Made by a program: the position numbers and the translations under genes | From: Pedobacter sp. BAL39 | Lineage (GTDB): Bacteria > Bacteroidota > Bacteroidia > Sphingobacteriales > Sphingobacteriaceae | DNA length: 64,000 nucleotides | Assembly (NCBI RefSeq): GCF_000170795.1 | Contig: NZ_ABCM01000006.1 | Span: 124,001 to 188,000 of the forward strand | Reading direction: 5' to 3' | Part shown: piece after piece, positions 1 through 8,687 of the stretch | Layout of the letters: each line of letters starts with the position of its first letter | Numbering within the stretch: position 1 is the stretch's first letter | The notes under the pieces: model-generated | What the model was told of the DNA's origin: nothing | Databases searched by the model: none | The model's input: the letters and a program-made list of their open reading frames with translations, nothing else

Positions 1-126
1 TTTGACACTGTAGGTAATGTTGTTGCATACGATAGTGATGCAGAGAACAAACAGCAATCTGCATTAACATTAAGCTATGCAAAAGCATGCCTTCAAAAAA
101 TATATCAGCAATTTATAGAACTATAA
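1..126 (+). CDS. C-terminal end of an unidentified protein (partial)
   Basis: Frame 1 is open from the first base of the window to a TAA at 124-126 and encodes the last 41 residues of a protein whose start lies outside. The tail is polar and looks alpha-helical (for example ALTLSYAKACLQKIYQQF), as expected for a real C-terminus. The stop is followed after one base by the ATG of the dipeptidyl peptidase gene, so the two are probably co-transcribed. I do not recognise the family from this fragment. Confidence 0.6.
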   Translation, partial: FDTVGNVVAYDSDAENKQQSALTLSYAKACLQKIYQQFIEL

Positions 127-127
127 T

Positions 128-2302
128 ATGAACCTCAAAAACCTCATTTTTAAAATCGCACTGGTATTCCTTTTCGGAAGCTACGGATCTGCAATGGCCC
201 AGCGGAATTCTGATATCAAATGGGCAAAAGATGGAAACTCTTATTATCAGATCAATGATGGTGAAATTGTCGCCATTACCCTCCCGAAAAATGAAAGGAA
301 GGTGGTACTGGGAAGAGACGTGATTTATAAATCCGGAAATGACAACCCTGGTGACATTAAAGATTTTGAGTTGTCTGACGACGGTAAAAAAGCACTCATT
401 TATGCAAACAGTAAAAAAGTGTGGCGGTACGAAACCCGTGGCGAATACTTTGTTGCCGATCTGAACACCGGAAAAATTACAAAAATAGGCAAAGACAAAC
501 CTGAATCTTCTCTGATGTTCGCAAAGTTCTCCCCGGATGGAAATAAGGTAGCTTATGTAAGTAAACACAACATCTATGTGGATGACCTTTCCACGCAGTC
601 CTCAAAAGCACTGACTACCGATGGAACGGACAGGATGATCAATGGTACTTTCGACTGGGTCTACGAAGAGGAATTTGATTGCCGTGATGGATTCAGGTGG
701 AGCCCTGATGGACAGACCATCGCCTACTGGCAGATCAATGCAACGAAAATCAGAAACTTTCTGATGATCAACAATACTGATTCCATCTACTCTTACAACA
801 TCCCTGTAGAATATCCTAAGGTGGGACAGGATCCTTCGGCATGCCGCCTGGGTTTTGTCAATGTTACAACGGCCACAACAACATGGGTGGCAACTCCCGG
901 CGACATGGTACAACATTACATTCCCAGGATGGAATGGATCCCAAGTACCTCTGAGATCATCTTTCAGCAACTGAACAGAGAACAAAATGAAAGCAAGCTC
1001 TTCGTTGCCAATGCACAAACAGGCACCGTAAAAAATATCTATAGCGAAACAGATAAGGCATGGGTTGCGGTAGGCAGCGGATTCCAATGGATAAACAATG
1101 GTAAAGAGTTCATCTGGTCATCGGAAAAAGATGGTTGGAATCATCAATACCGAATTAGTAAAGATGGTAAAAAGGAAATCCTCATCACTAAGGGCGACTA
1201 TGACGTCATCGAACAATCACTGGTAGACGAAAAGAACAACCTGCTGTACTTTACGGCTTCGCCTTCAAATGCTACACAGAAATACCTATATCGCACCAAA
1301 TTAAGTGGTGGTGGTAAACCTGAAATGGTGACACCTTCAATCCTTACAGGTACCCATAATTATGAAATCTCTCCAACAGGAAGTTTCGCCCGCCACACCT
1401 ACACCACTGCTTCAGTGCCACCGATGACGGAGTGGATGAACCTGAATACGCTAACCCCCCTCACTATGGAGGGTAGCATTACCAATCAGCTCGGTAGATT
1501 CAAACCCTCAAAAAACAAAGTTGAATTCTTTAAAGTCACTACTGAAGACGGCATTGTGCTTGATGGCTGGATGAAAAAACCAGACAACTTTGACCAGACG
1601 AAAAAATATCCTGTTGTATTTTATGTTTATGGCGAACCGGCAGGCCAAACCGTGACCGACACTTACGGAGCAGGACAAAACTTTCTCTATGCAGGCGATA
1701 TGGCTAAAGATGGCTATATCTATATTTCCATTGAGAACCGTGGTGCCCCGGCGCCGAGAGGCCGTGAATGGAGAAAAAGTATTTATAAAAACATCGGTAT
1801 CCTGAACATCCGCGATCAGGCCATGGCTGCAAAGAAAATCCTGGAATGGCCTTTTGTAGACAAAGACAGGATCGCCGTATGGGGATGGAGCGGTGGTGGC
1901 TCATCAACGCTTAACCTGCTTTTTCAATATCCTGAGATCTACAAAACAGGCATAGCTATCGCGGCAGTAGGTAATCAATTGACATACGACAACGTATATC
2001 AGGAACGTTACATGGGCTCTCCCCTTAAAACTACTGAAGCATATGTCAAAGGATCTCCGGTTACTTATGCCAAAAACTTAAAAGGTAACCTGCTATACAT
2101 CCATGGTACCGGAGATGATAACGTTCATTATCAAAATGCGGAAATGCTGATCAACGAACTGATTAAATATGGAAAAGTCTTCCAGATGATGTCCTATCCT
2201 AACCGTACACACAGCATCAATGAAGGACCTGGCACCGGCCAACATCTTGTTCTTACTTATACTCAGTTTCTCCAAAAAAACTGCCCTCCGGGAGGAAAAT
2301 AA
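128..2302 (+). CDS. Dipeptidyl peptidase IV family serine peptidase (S9B)
   Basis: Predicted exported serine peptidase of 724 residues that removes X-Pro or X-Ala dipeptides from peptide N-termini. Residues 1-25 form a signal peptide ending in AMAQ. An N-terminal beta-propeller region follows, carrying the motif DWVYEEEFD, whose E181-E182 correspond to the substrate N-terminus-binding Glu pair of DPP IV. The C-terminal alpha/beta-hydrolase domain shows the nucleophile Ser588 in GWSGGG, Asp663 in GTGDDNVH and His695 in NRTHS. Length and motifs are those of bacterial periplasmic DPP IV. It begins one base after the preceding stop, so it is probably the second gene of an operon. A strong hairpin follows it. 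Peptide scavenging in the periplasm is the likely role. Confidence 0.93.
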   Translation: MNLKNLIFKIALVFLFGSYGSAMAQRNSDIKWAKDGNSYYQINDGEIVAITLPKNERKVVLGRDVIYKSGNDNPGDIKDFELSDDGKKALIYANSKKVWRYETRGEYFVADLNTGKITKIGKDKPESSLMFAKFSPDGNKVAYVSKHNIYVDDLSTQSSKALTTDGTDRMINGTFDWVYEEEFDCRDGFRWSPDGQTIAYWQINATKIRNFLMINNTDSIYSYNIPVEYPKVGQDPSACRLGFVNVTTATTTWVATPGDMVQHYIPRMEWIPSTSEIIFQQLNREQNESKLFVANAQTGTVKNIYSETDKAWVAVGSGFQWINNGKEFIWSSEKDGWNHQYRISKDGKKEILITKGDYDVIEQSLVDEKNNLLYFTASPSNATQKYLYRTKLSGGGKPEMVTPSILTGTHNYEISPTGSFARHTYTTASVPPMTEWMNLNTLTPLTMEGSITNQLGRFKPSKNKVEFFKVTTEDGIVLDGWMKKPDNFDQTKKYPVVFYVYGEPAGQTVTDTYGAGQNFLYAGDMAKDGYIYISIENRGAPAPRGREWRKSIYKNIGILNIRDQAMAAKKILEWPFVDKDRIAVWGWSGGGSSTLNLLFQYPEIYKTGIAIAAVGNQLTYDNVYQERYMGSPLKTTEAYVKGSPVTYAKNLKGNLLYIHGTGDDNVHYQNAEMLINELIKYGKVFQMMSYPNRTHSINEGPGTGQHLVLTYTQFLQKNCPPGGK

Positions 2303-2307
2303 CTACG

Positions 2308-2354
2308 TTTGCGCCAAATGCCCCATCGGGGAACACTCATTTGGCGCAAATTTT
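2308..2354 (+). terminator. Rho-independent terminator after the DPP IV gene
   Basis: A perfect 13-base inverted repeat (TTTGCGCCAAATG, 2308-2320, with 2338-2350) has an inner CCCC/GGGG pair and is followed by TTTT. It starts 5 bases after the DPP IV stop and separates that gene from the Mla operon. Confidence 0.8.
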
Positions 2355-2426
2355 GATAAGCCTTGCCTACATCGTTAATCAACAACGGCATGCGCCATCG
2401 TTTTTTAATTCAATATCACACAGTTA

Positions 2427-3236
2427 ATGGATAAAAAAGCTGAAGATCCAGCCATTATGCAGCAAGAAATGAAACCACCAGGAAAAATATCCAGGATGTT
2501 TCTGACACTTTATGACGTATGTCAATTCGTCACCCGTTTTTTTAAGGAAGGTTTTCTACCTCCTTACGAAGGCAAAGAACTCATGAGACAATGCTACGAT
2601 ATCGGCTACCGCTCACTGGCACTGATCTCCTTAACAGGTTTTATCACCGGAGTAGTCTTCACCAAGCAATCCAGACCTTCTCTTGCTGAATTCGGTGCGA
2701 CCTCCTGGCTTCCCTCTCTGGTCGGTATAGCTTTGCTAAGAACACTTGCTCCCTTGCTGACAGCACTGATTGCTGCAGGAAAGGTAGGCTCTAGTATAGG
2801 TGCAGAACTGGGCTCCATGCGCGTAACGGAACAGATCGATGCCATGGAAGTATCGGCAACAAATCCCTTTAAATTTTTGGTCAGCACAAGGGTAATGGCT
2901 TCAACCATTACTATACCAATACTCACCTTTTATACAGCAATGGTTGGAATGCTTGGTGCTTTACTTAACGTTTCCCTGTTTGAAGATACCAGCGCCCGAG
3001 CATTTTTTCAGATGTCCCTAGAATCTATTACCTTCCTAGACATTACTGCGTCAACAGTCAAGGCGATACTTTTTGGCTTCACCATTGGTATGGTGGGATG
3101 CTACCAGGGATACAACTCTTCAAAAGGTACCGAAGGTGTTGGCAAAGCAGCCAACTCAGCGGTAGTAATCGGTATGTTTCTGATTTTCATTGAAGAAGTA
3201 ATTTCCGTACAGTTTTTCAGTTTATTCAGGTCCTGA
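2427..3236 (+). CDS. mlaE: MlaE/YrbE family ABC transporter permease
   Basis: Integral inner-membrane permease of an MCE-type lipid transporter, 269 residues. After a soluble N-terminal stretch of about 60 residues there are several hydrophobic segments (about 65-80, 90-120, 150-185, 210-235 and 245-265). The conserved cytoplasmic coupling motif EQIDAMEV lies at about 134-141, which is diagnostic of the family. The ATPase gene follows after 10 bases and the MCE protein gene after that, so the three form one operon. Known members move phospholipids between the inner and outer membranes. No MlaC or MlaB homologue is encoded beside it, which as far as I know is usual in Bacteroidota. Confidence 0.93.
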   Translation: MDKKAEDPAIMQQEMKPPGKISRMFLTLYDVCQFVTRFFKEGFLPPYEGKELMRQCYDIGYRSLALISLTGFITGVVFTKQSRPSLAEFGATSWLPSLVGIALLRTLAPLLTALIAAGKVGSSIGAELGSMRVTEQIDAMEVSATNPFKFLVSTRVMASTITIPILTFYTAMVGMLGALLNVSLFEDTSARAFFQMSLESITFLDITASTVKAILFGFTIGMVGCYQGYNSSKGTEGVGKAANSAVVIGMFLIFIEEVISVQFFSLFRS

Positions 3237-3246
3237 TCTATAGCAT

Positions 3247-4020
3247 ATGCAACAAAAAAAACCAACGTCGCTGGATGCAGAAAAAGTAATTGAGATCAAT
3301 GGCCTCTATAAATCATTTGGTAGCTACCACGTGTTGAGAGGTGTAGACCTCGATCTATACAAACGTGAAAATCTGGTCGTTCTTGGAAAATCCGGAACAG
3401 GAAAATCCGTACTCATAAAAATTATCGTAGGTCTTTTAACGCCTGATCAGGGTGATGTCAGGGTGCTGGGCCAGCACGTTGACCAGATCAGCTATAAGGA
3501 CCTGCTCGCCCTGCGTCTGAAGGTTGGCTTTTCCTTTCAGAACAGTGCATTGTATGATAGTATGACCGTGAGACAAAACCTGCAGTTCCCCCTTGTGAGA
3601 AATCAGAAACAACTCACAAAAGCGGAAGTGCAGTACGAGGTGGAACGTGTCCTGGATGCAGTGGGACTACTTCAAACTATCAATCAGATGCCCTCAGAGC
3701 TGTCTGGTGGCCAGAGAAAAAGAATTGGTATCGCCAGAACCCTTATCCTCAAGCCGGAAGTGATGCTCTACGACGAGCCTACCGCAGGTCTGGATCCGAT
3801 TACCTGCCTGGAAATCAACGCGCTCATCAATGAAGTGCAGGAACGTTTCCATACCAGCTCAATCGTCATCACCCACGATCTTACCTGCGCAAAAGCGGTA
3901 GGTAACAGAGTAGCAATGCTGCTTGATGGTAAATTTGAACGCCAGGGTACGTTCGAAGAAGTATTTAACACAGAAGATAGTAGGGTAAAACCTTTTTACG
4001 AATATAATTTTATACAATAA
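3247..4020 (+). CDS. mlaF: MlaF-type ABC transporter ATP-binding protein
   Basis: Cytoplasmic ATPase subunit, 257 residues, energising the MlaE-type permease. Walker A GKSGTGKS is at 47-54, the signature LSGGQRKR at about 152-159, Walker B LYDEPTAGLDP at about 175-185, and the switch His in ITHD follows. It lies between permease and MCE genes with gaps of 10 and 4 bases, which supports a single transcript and translational coupling. Its role is assigned from the family and from the three-gene order. Confidence 0.93.
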   Translation: MQQKKPTSLDAEKVIEINGLYKSFGSYHVLRGVDLDLYKRENLVVLGKSGTGKSVLIKIIVGLLTPDQGDVRVLGQHVDQISYKDLLALRLKVGFSFQNSALYDSMTVRQNLQFPLVRNQKQLTKAEVQYEVERVLDAVGLLQTINQMPSELSGGQRKRIGIARTLILKPEVMLYDEPTAGLDPITCLEINALINEVQERFHTSSIVITHDLTCAKAVGNRVAMLLDGKFERQGTFEEVFNTEDSRVKPFYEYNFIQ

Positions 4021-4024
4021 CAAT

Positions 4025-5023
4025 ATGCAGGTAACAGACAATCGTCGTAAGATAACAGTAGGGATTTTTGTATTTCTGGGGTTAGCGATATTTATTCTCG
4101 GAATATTCACGCTTGGTGGGCAGAAAAAGACTTTTGTACAGAGCTTCACTGTAGACGTTATCTTTAATGACATCCAGGGCTTAAAGGCTGGAAACAACGT
4201 ATGGTTTTCAGGTGTTAAAATAGGAACTATAAAAAAAATCCAGTTCTTCGGTACCTCACAGGTACAGGTATTTTTAAATATTGAGGAAGAAGCAAACAAA
4301 TACATCCACAAAGACGCTACAGCCAGCATCACCTCTGATGGATTAATTGGAAACAAGATCATCGTCGTCACTGGGGGCAGCACAAAAATGCCCTTTGTTG
4401 AAGATGGTGACCGCCTTCAGGCCAGCAACATCCTTTCCACAGATGACATCATGAAAACTTTCCAGGTCAACAATAAAAACCTCGTAGACGTCACCGCAGA
4501 TTTCAAAATACTTTCAAAAAATCTGGTTGAAGGCAAAGGTGCTGCTGGTGCCCTGCTCGCCGATCAGCAGATCGCCGACAACTTCAAGGCGATTGTAGCG
4601 AACCTGAAAAACACCTCCGAATCTGCGAACAGAATGGCTGTACAACTCAATACCTTTACGAACACATTAAATACAAAGGGTGGCCTCGCCGACAAATTAC
4701 TGACGGACACCTCTGTATTCAACCAGCTTCAGGCATCCGTTGATCAACTGCAAAAAACAGCGAATTCTGCTTCAGCACTTACAGAAAACCTCAACAAAGC
4801 CTCCGCAAAATTAACACAATCAGATAATGCTGCTGGACTGCTGATCAATGACCCTAAAACGGCAGAACAGGTAAAGTCAATTATGAATAACCTTGACGGC
4901 AGTACGAAAAAACTCGATGAGAATATGGAAGCGCTTCAACACAACTTCCTTTTGAGAGGCTTTTTCAAAAAGAGAGCGAAGGAAGAAGCAAAAGCAAACG
5001 AGAAAAACAATAAACCACAATAA
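4025..5023 (+). CDS. mlaD: MlaD/MCE domain lipid-transport protein
   Basis: Substrate-binding MCE protein of 332 residues, anchored by one N-terminal membrane helix (about 10-31) and exposed to the periplasm. The MCE domain spans about 38-115, with the typical GLKAGNNVWFSGVKIG stretch. The C-terminal two thirds are a long Asn/Ala/Lys-rich helical region that could form a coiled coil or tube. The family assembles into hexamers that hold and pass lipids. It starts 4 bases after the ATPase gene and ends the operon. The C-terminus (about 315-332) is strongly charged, rich in Lys, Glu and Asn. Confidence 0.9.
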   Translation: MQVTDNRRKITVGIFVFLGLAIFILGIFTLGGQKKTFVQSFTVDVIFNDIQGLKAGNNVWFSGVKIGTIKKIQFFGTSQVQVFLNIEEEANKYIHKDATASITSDGLIGNKIIVVTGGSTKMPFVEDGDRLQASNILSTDDIMKTFQVNNKNLVDVTADFKILSKNLVEGKGAAGALLADQQIADNFKAIVANLKNTSESANRMAVQLNTFTNTLNTKGGLADKLLTDTSVFNQLQASVDQLQKTANSASALTENLNKASAKLTQSDNAAGLLINDPKTAEQVKSIMNNLDGSTKKLDENMEALQHNFLLRGFFKKRAKEEAKANEKNNKPQ

Positions 5024-5069
5024 TATTCCGGATCTGCATCAGGCATCACCGCTTGATGCGCCAACCTAC

Positions 5070-5102
5070 AAAACGGGTTTCACAACATGAAGCCTGTTTT
5101 TT
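5070..5102 (+). terminator. Rho-independent terminator after the mla operon
   Basis: Arms 5070-5082 and 5088-5100 form a 13-pair stem that includes two G-U pairs, around a 5-base loop. The T-run at 5097-5102 forms the end of the stem and tail. It lies 46 bases after the mlaD stop. Confidence 0.7.
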
Positions 5103-5202
5103 GCCGAGAGTAGTAAATACGGCGATTTGCGCATCGCGATATCAGCATAGGACAACTGGTATCGACTGTGATTTAATCGAGACTTGTTCGGGTTTTGTTC
5201 GC

Positions 5203-5235
5203 TATTCACAAGGTGTTGACAAGGTATTCACAAGG
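5203..5235 (+). repeat. Tandem 11-base repeat, three copies
   Basis: Three consecutive 11-mers, TATTCACAAGG, TGTTGACAAGG and TATTCACAAGG, occupy 5203-5235. Copies 1 and 3 are identical and copy 2 differs at two positions. A diverged fourth unit beginning TATTGTCA follows. The period is about one DNA helical turn. Confidence 0.75.
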
Positions 5236-5378
5236 TATTGTCATATCCCGTATAAGGTATAGGGATATAGGAATACCTATAAAAAGCCTCCTGAATGTAC
5301 CTCAAATAGCGAAGGGTACCTTATCAACCTAGGCAAATCAACCTCATAGATGAATGATTATGATTCAGAGAAATGAAA

Positions 5379-7736
5379 TCACCTGAAGTAAATCCTGAAA
5401 CTAGTACCGTCGCCCACCTTGCTATCTACAGTGACCCTACCTCCCATCGCCTCAATTTGGTTCTTGGAGATAAACAAACCGACTCCCCGGCCATCAGGAT
5501 TGCCTGTAAAGGTTTTATACATTCCAAATAACTCCTGGCCATGTCGCTCCAGGTCCATACCAATACCATTGTCTTTAATTTCAACATAAAGCAGGTCTTC
5601 CTTGCCATAGCTAATCTCAATGAATGGCCGACGATCAGAATGGCTATAGCGTATCGCATTATATATGAAATTAAGCAATATACTTTCCAGATAGGCAGGG
5701 TTATAATATACTGTTACATGCTCATCTATGTAATTGACAATCTGGGCATCTTTCAATATGATCTGATCATGAAGAATATCCAATGTTCTCGAAACATAAT
5801 CACTCAGACAGAGAGATTCCTTTACAATATTGATATTCGTCTGGATATTGACTACCTTATTGAGGTTCAGCAAAGTTTCATTCAATGCCTGTGAAACAGT
5901 TTTCAACAGTTCGATCATCTCATTCCGCTCCTCATCCGAATCAGCAGTTTCAATCAGGGTTGAGATAGACTGTATATTACTGGTATGTGAACGTAAATTA
6001 TGGGACACGATATAGGAGAAATTAAGCAGACGTTTATTTTGCTCATTGACAAGATCAAAAGAATCACTTAAATCTTGTTCCGCCTTTTTATGCTTACTGA
6101 TGTCTATCATTATTCCTCTTAACATCACTGGTTTATCATGGTCAACAATCACGTTCACAATGTCCCTTAACCATACGGTACGACCACTTTTCGCAATCAT
6201 CCGGTATTCCAGGTCATGTTGTTTCAACTGACGGGTATTCGTCATCGAATAACTTACCGCCCAATCCCGGTCATCAGGGTGCAGGTGGTCTTCCCAGAAA
6301 GTATTTGAACTCAACCATTCATCTGTGGTATACCCGAGAATGGACTCCACCTTTTTACTGACAAACGTGGATTCAAAAGTTTGAGGATCTGATTCCCATA
6401 CAATACCATCAATCGTATTGATTAGCGATTCCACACGGTACTGATATTCACGAGCTTTACGCTCTGTCGCATTCCTTTCGGTGATGTCTTCCACAACACC
6501 AATATTACTGCGTCTTCCGGTCTCCACATTCCAAAGGGGGCTCACCGCAAGGTTGACCCAAACCACATGACCATCACGATGCATATAACGCTTTACCTTG
6601 GTGTATTCCTGAATCTCACCACGCTGAAGCATGTTAAAATAGGCTTCATCTGTAAGCCTGTCGTCAGGATGTGTAATAGATTGAAGAGCAATCTCTTCCA
6701 ATTCATTGACTGAGTACCCTACAATTTTGCAAAACTTCTCATTCGCTTGGACAAATTCTCCAGTTTCTGCATTTACTTCTATGATACCAATGGCTGCCTG
6801 TTCAAAAATTGTCTTGAACTTAATCTCATTTTGCAGCAGTTCAGATGCCTGTTGATAAATCAGTAACTGCAATTCGGAAGGTTTTTTCAATAAAACATAG
6901 ACCAGAAGCCCAAGTCCGCCAGCAGACAATATAAAAAACACCGCCGGAAGAATCAGCGGTAAATATGTCGCATACGGATCTGCTGCCACCATGTAAATCT
7001 TCCAGTCTCCATCCGGAAAATCTATGGTTTCAAATTCAGAAGCTGAAAAGTCTTTGTCAACAGAAAGAAAAAAACGCTCTTTTCTACTTACAGGATGCAT
7101 CTTTGATAACTGAATCAGGAACTTATTCCCTTTTTTATTATAAATCCCTGTCTGCCTTAGAAAATCATCAAATTTGATGATCACAGCAGCGAAGCCCCAA
7201 AACTTGTTATTAATAAACAAAGGCATACGTCCAATAATTCCAAGATAGCCCTGTACAAGAGTAATGGGCCCTGCAAAGTACATTTTCCTTGCCTTCAGTG
7301 TGGCCTTAGCCTCTGCAGCTACTTCACTGGAGTATTTAAAGACATCCAGATTGATGACATTCTCATTCCCCTTTAATGGGTACATGTATTTCACTACTCC
7401 ATTTGGCACAAGCTGAACAGCCTTCAGATGACTGTTGGCTTCTATAATCCGCGCTGCAACCGTATCAAAATTCCTGGGCTGTCCCTGTGCGTCCACAGTC
7501 AGTGCCAGCGTTAATGCAGAGGTATAGCAACTTTTCAACGACTGGTCTACATTTTTCTTCACCTCATCCAGGTGAATCGCCATCTCATTCCGCTGCTCCT
7601 CCCTTAAAAGATGATGTCGCAGATAAATGAAAAGACTTCCGATCAACAGTACTATAAAAAAGGTGATAATACCGGTGGTTTTGGGATTGCGGAATAACCT
7701 GGCCGTTATAAAAGAAAGTTTCTTCTCAAGATTCAT
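5379..7736 (-). CDS. CHASE/PAS sensor histidine kinase
   Basis: Membrane-bound sensor kinase of 785 residues from the ATG at 7734-7736. This start places the first membrane helix at about 21-39. The longer upstream frame would overlap the divergent neighbour. Between that helix and a second one at about 258-282 lies a periplasmic CHASE-like ligand-binding region. Two PAS domains follow (each with a WVN or WLRD type strand and a C-terminal DIT/DIS cap), then a dimerisation domain with phospho-acceptor His579 in SHNLRSH and an ATPase domain with NFIYNAIRYS, DNGIGMD and GRGVGLF motifs. No response regulator is adjacent, so the output partner is unknown. Convergent with the mla operon. Confidence 0.88.
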   Translation of the reverse strand: MNLEKKLSFITARLFRNPKTTGIITFFIVLLIGSLFIYLRHHLLREEQRNEMAIHLDEVKKNVDQSLKSCYTSALTLALTVDAQGQPRNFDTVAARIIEANSHLKAVQLVPNGVVKYMYPLKGNENVINLDVFKYSSEVAAEAKATLKARKMYFAGPITLVQGYLGIIGRMPLFINNKFWGFAAVIIKFDDFLRQTGIYNKKGNKFLIQLSKMHPVSRKERFFLSVDKDFSASEFETIDFPDGDWKIYMVAADPYATYLPLILPAVFFILSAGGLGLLVYVLLKKPSELQLLIYQQASELLQNEIKFKTIFEQAAIGIIEVNAETGEFVQANEKFCKIVGYSVNELEEIALQSITHPDDRLTDEAYFNMLQRGEIQEYTKVKRYMHRDGHVVWVNLAVSPLWNVETGRRSNIGVVEDITERNATERKAREYQYRVESLINTIDGIVWESDPQTFESTFVSKKVESILGYTTDEWLSSNTFWEDHLHPDDRDWAVSYSMTNTRQLKQHDLEYRMIAKSGRTVWLRDIVNVIVDHDKPVMLRGIMIDISKHKKAEQDLSDSFDLVNEQNKRLLNFSYIVSHNLRSHTSNIQSISTLIETADSDEERNEMIELLKTVSQALNETLLNLNKVVNIQTNINIVKESLCLSDYVSRTLDILHDQIILKDAQIVNYIDEHVTVYYNPAYLESILLNFIYNAIRYSHSDRRPFIEISYGKEDLLYVEIKDNGIGMDLERHGQELFGMYKTFTGNPDGRGVGLFISKNQIEAMGGRVTVDSKVGDGTSFRIYFR

Positions 7737-7814
7737 AGATTGCTTCAGTGGATTTAAATATAGTAAAAAAGGATTCACATTATTAGGATTAAATCTGAGG
7801 AATTCTATACTTTT

Positions 7815-8687
7815 ATGAATATGATTATACTTGAAAACGAACACATCAGCGCCACTTTTTCCAGAAAAGGAGCTGAACTTCAGTCCCTAAAAAGCAAAAA
7901 AACTGACATTGATTATTTGTGGAATGGAGATCATAAATATTGGGGTAAATTTAGTCCCATCCTCTTCCCTATTGTTGGAGGACTGAAACAAAACACGTAC
8001 ATATTTGAAGATCAAGAATATACCTTACCTAGGCATGGATTCGCCCGCGACCATGAATTTGACCTGAGACAAATAAGTGACGAAGAGTTACTTTTTACCC
8101 TACTTCCAACAGAAGAGATCCTGAAAATATATCCTTTCCAATTTAAGCTTTGCCTACGATACCTTATTTCAGGAAATGGCATCAGCTGCAGTTATGAAGT
8201 TGCGAATATCGGCCAGAAAGACCTTCTTTTTTCCATCGGTGGGCACCCTGCATTTGCAGTTCCTAATGAAAATCAATTAGGTTATGAAGACTACTTTCTG
8301 GAGTTCAACAATGATACCGCCTTGACCTATCATAAGATCAGTAAGGACCTTATTGCTGATGAAACAGAAACCATAATTTTAGAAAACAAAATACTTCCGC
8401 TGCGTCATGAGTTATTCTACGCGGACGCATTGGTCTTCAAACAGCTGATGAGCAATCACATTTCTATCCGCAACACACAAACTGCACATGGACTGGATTT
8501 TCATTTTGATGACTTCCCATTCTTTGGGATATGGGCGGCTAAAGATGCCAATTTCGTATGCTTAGAGCCTTGGTGCGGCATTGCTGATGGTGTAAACCAC
8601 AATCAACATCTTAAAGATAAAGAAGGAATAAACATTTTGGCTCCAGGACAGATTTTCAAAAGACACTGGCAGGCTACTTGCTTCTAG
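7815..8687 (+). CDS. Aldose 1-epimerase family protein (LacX-like)
   Basis: Cytoplasmic protein of 290 residues with the galactose-mutarotase fold. The N-terminus has the ISATFSRKGAELQSL strand pair. GGHPAF at about 143-148 and EPWCGIADG near the C-terminus are characteristic of the LacX-like branch, which probably interconverts anomers of hexoses or hexose phosphates. Its substrate cannot be read from sequence. It is divergent from the sensor kinase with 78 bases between starts. Its stop codon overlaps the stop of the convergent GAF kinase by 4 bases. Confidence 0.85.
   Translation: MNMIILENEHISATFSRKGAELQSLKSKKTDIDYLWNGDHKYWGKFSPILFPIVGGLKQNTYIFEDQEYTLPRHGFARDHEFDLRQISDEELLFTLLPTEEILKIYPFQFKLCLRYLISGNGISCSYEVANIGQKDLLFSIGGHPAFAVPNENQLGYEDYFLEFNNDTALTYHKISKDLIADETETIILENKILPLRHELFYADALVFKQLMSNHISIRNTQTAHGLDFHFDDFPFFGIWAAKDANFVCLEPWCGIADGVNHNQHLKDKEGINILAPGQIFKRHWQATCF

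Larger units (their letters stand above)
5024..5378. other. 355-base intergenic region between mlaD and a histidine kinase
   Basis: The region separates two convergent transcription units. It holds the mla terminator, a tandem 11-base repeat at 5203-5235 and a nearby inverted repeat AGGTAT/ATACCT (5255-5260, 5273-5278). A 69-codon open frame at 5053-5262 has no recognisable features and I do not consider it a gene. Confidence 0.6.

Noticed and set aside
5053..5262. 69-codon open frame after the mla operon
   Set aside because: It runs through the mla terminator and the 11-base repeats, has no domain pattern and no ribosome-binding context.
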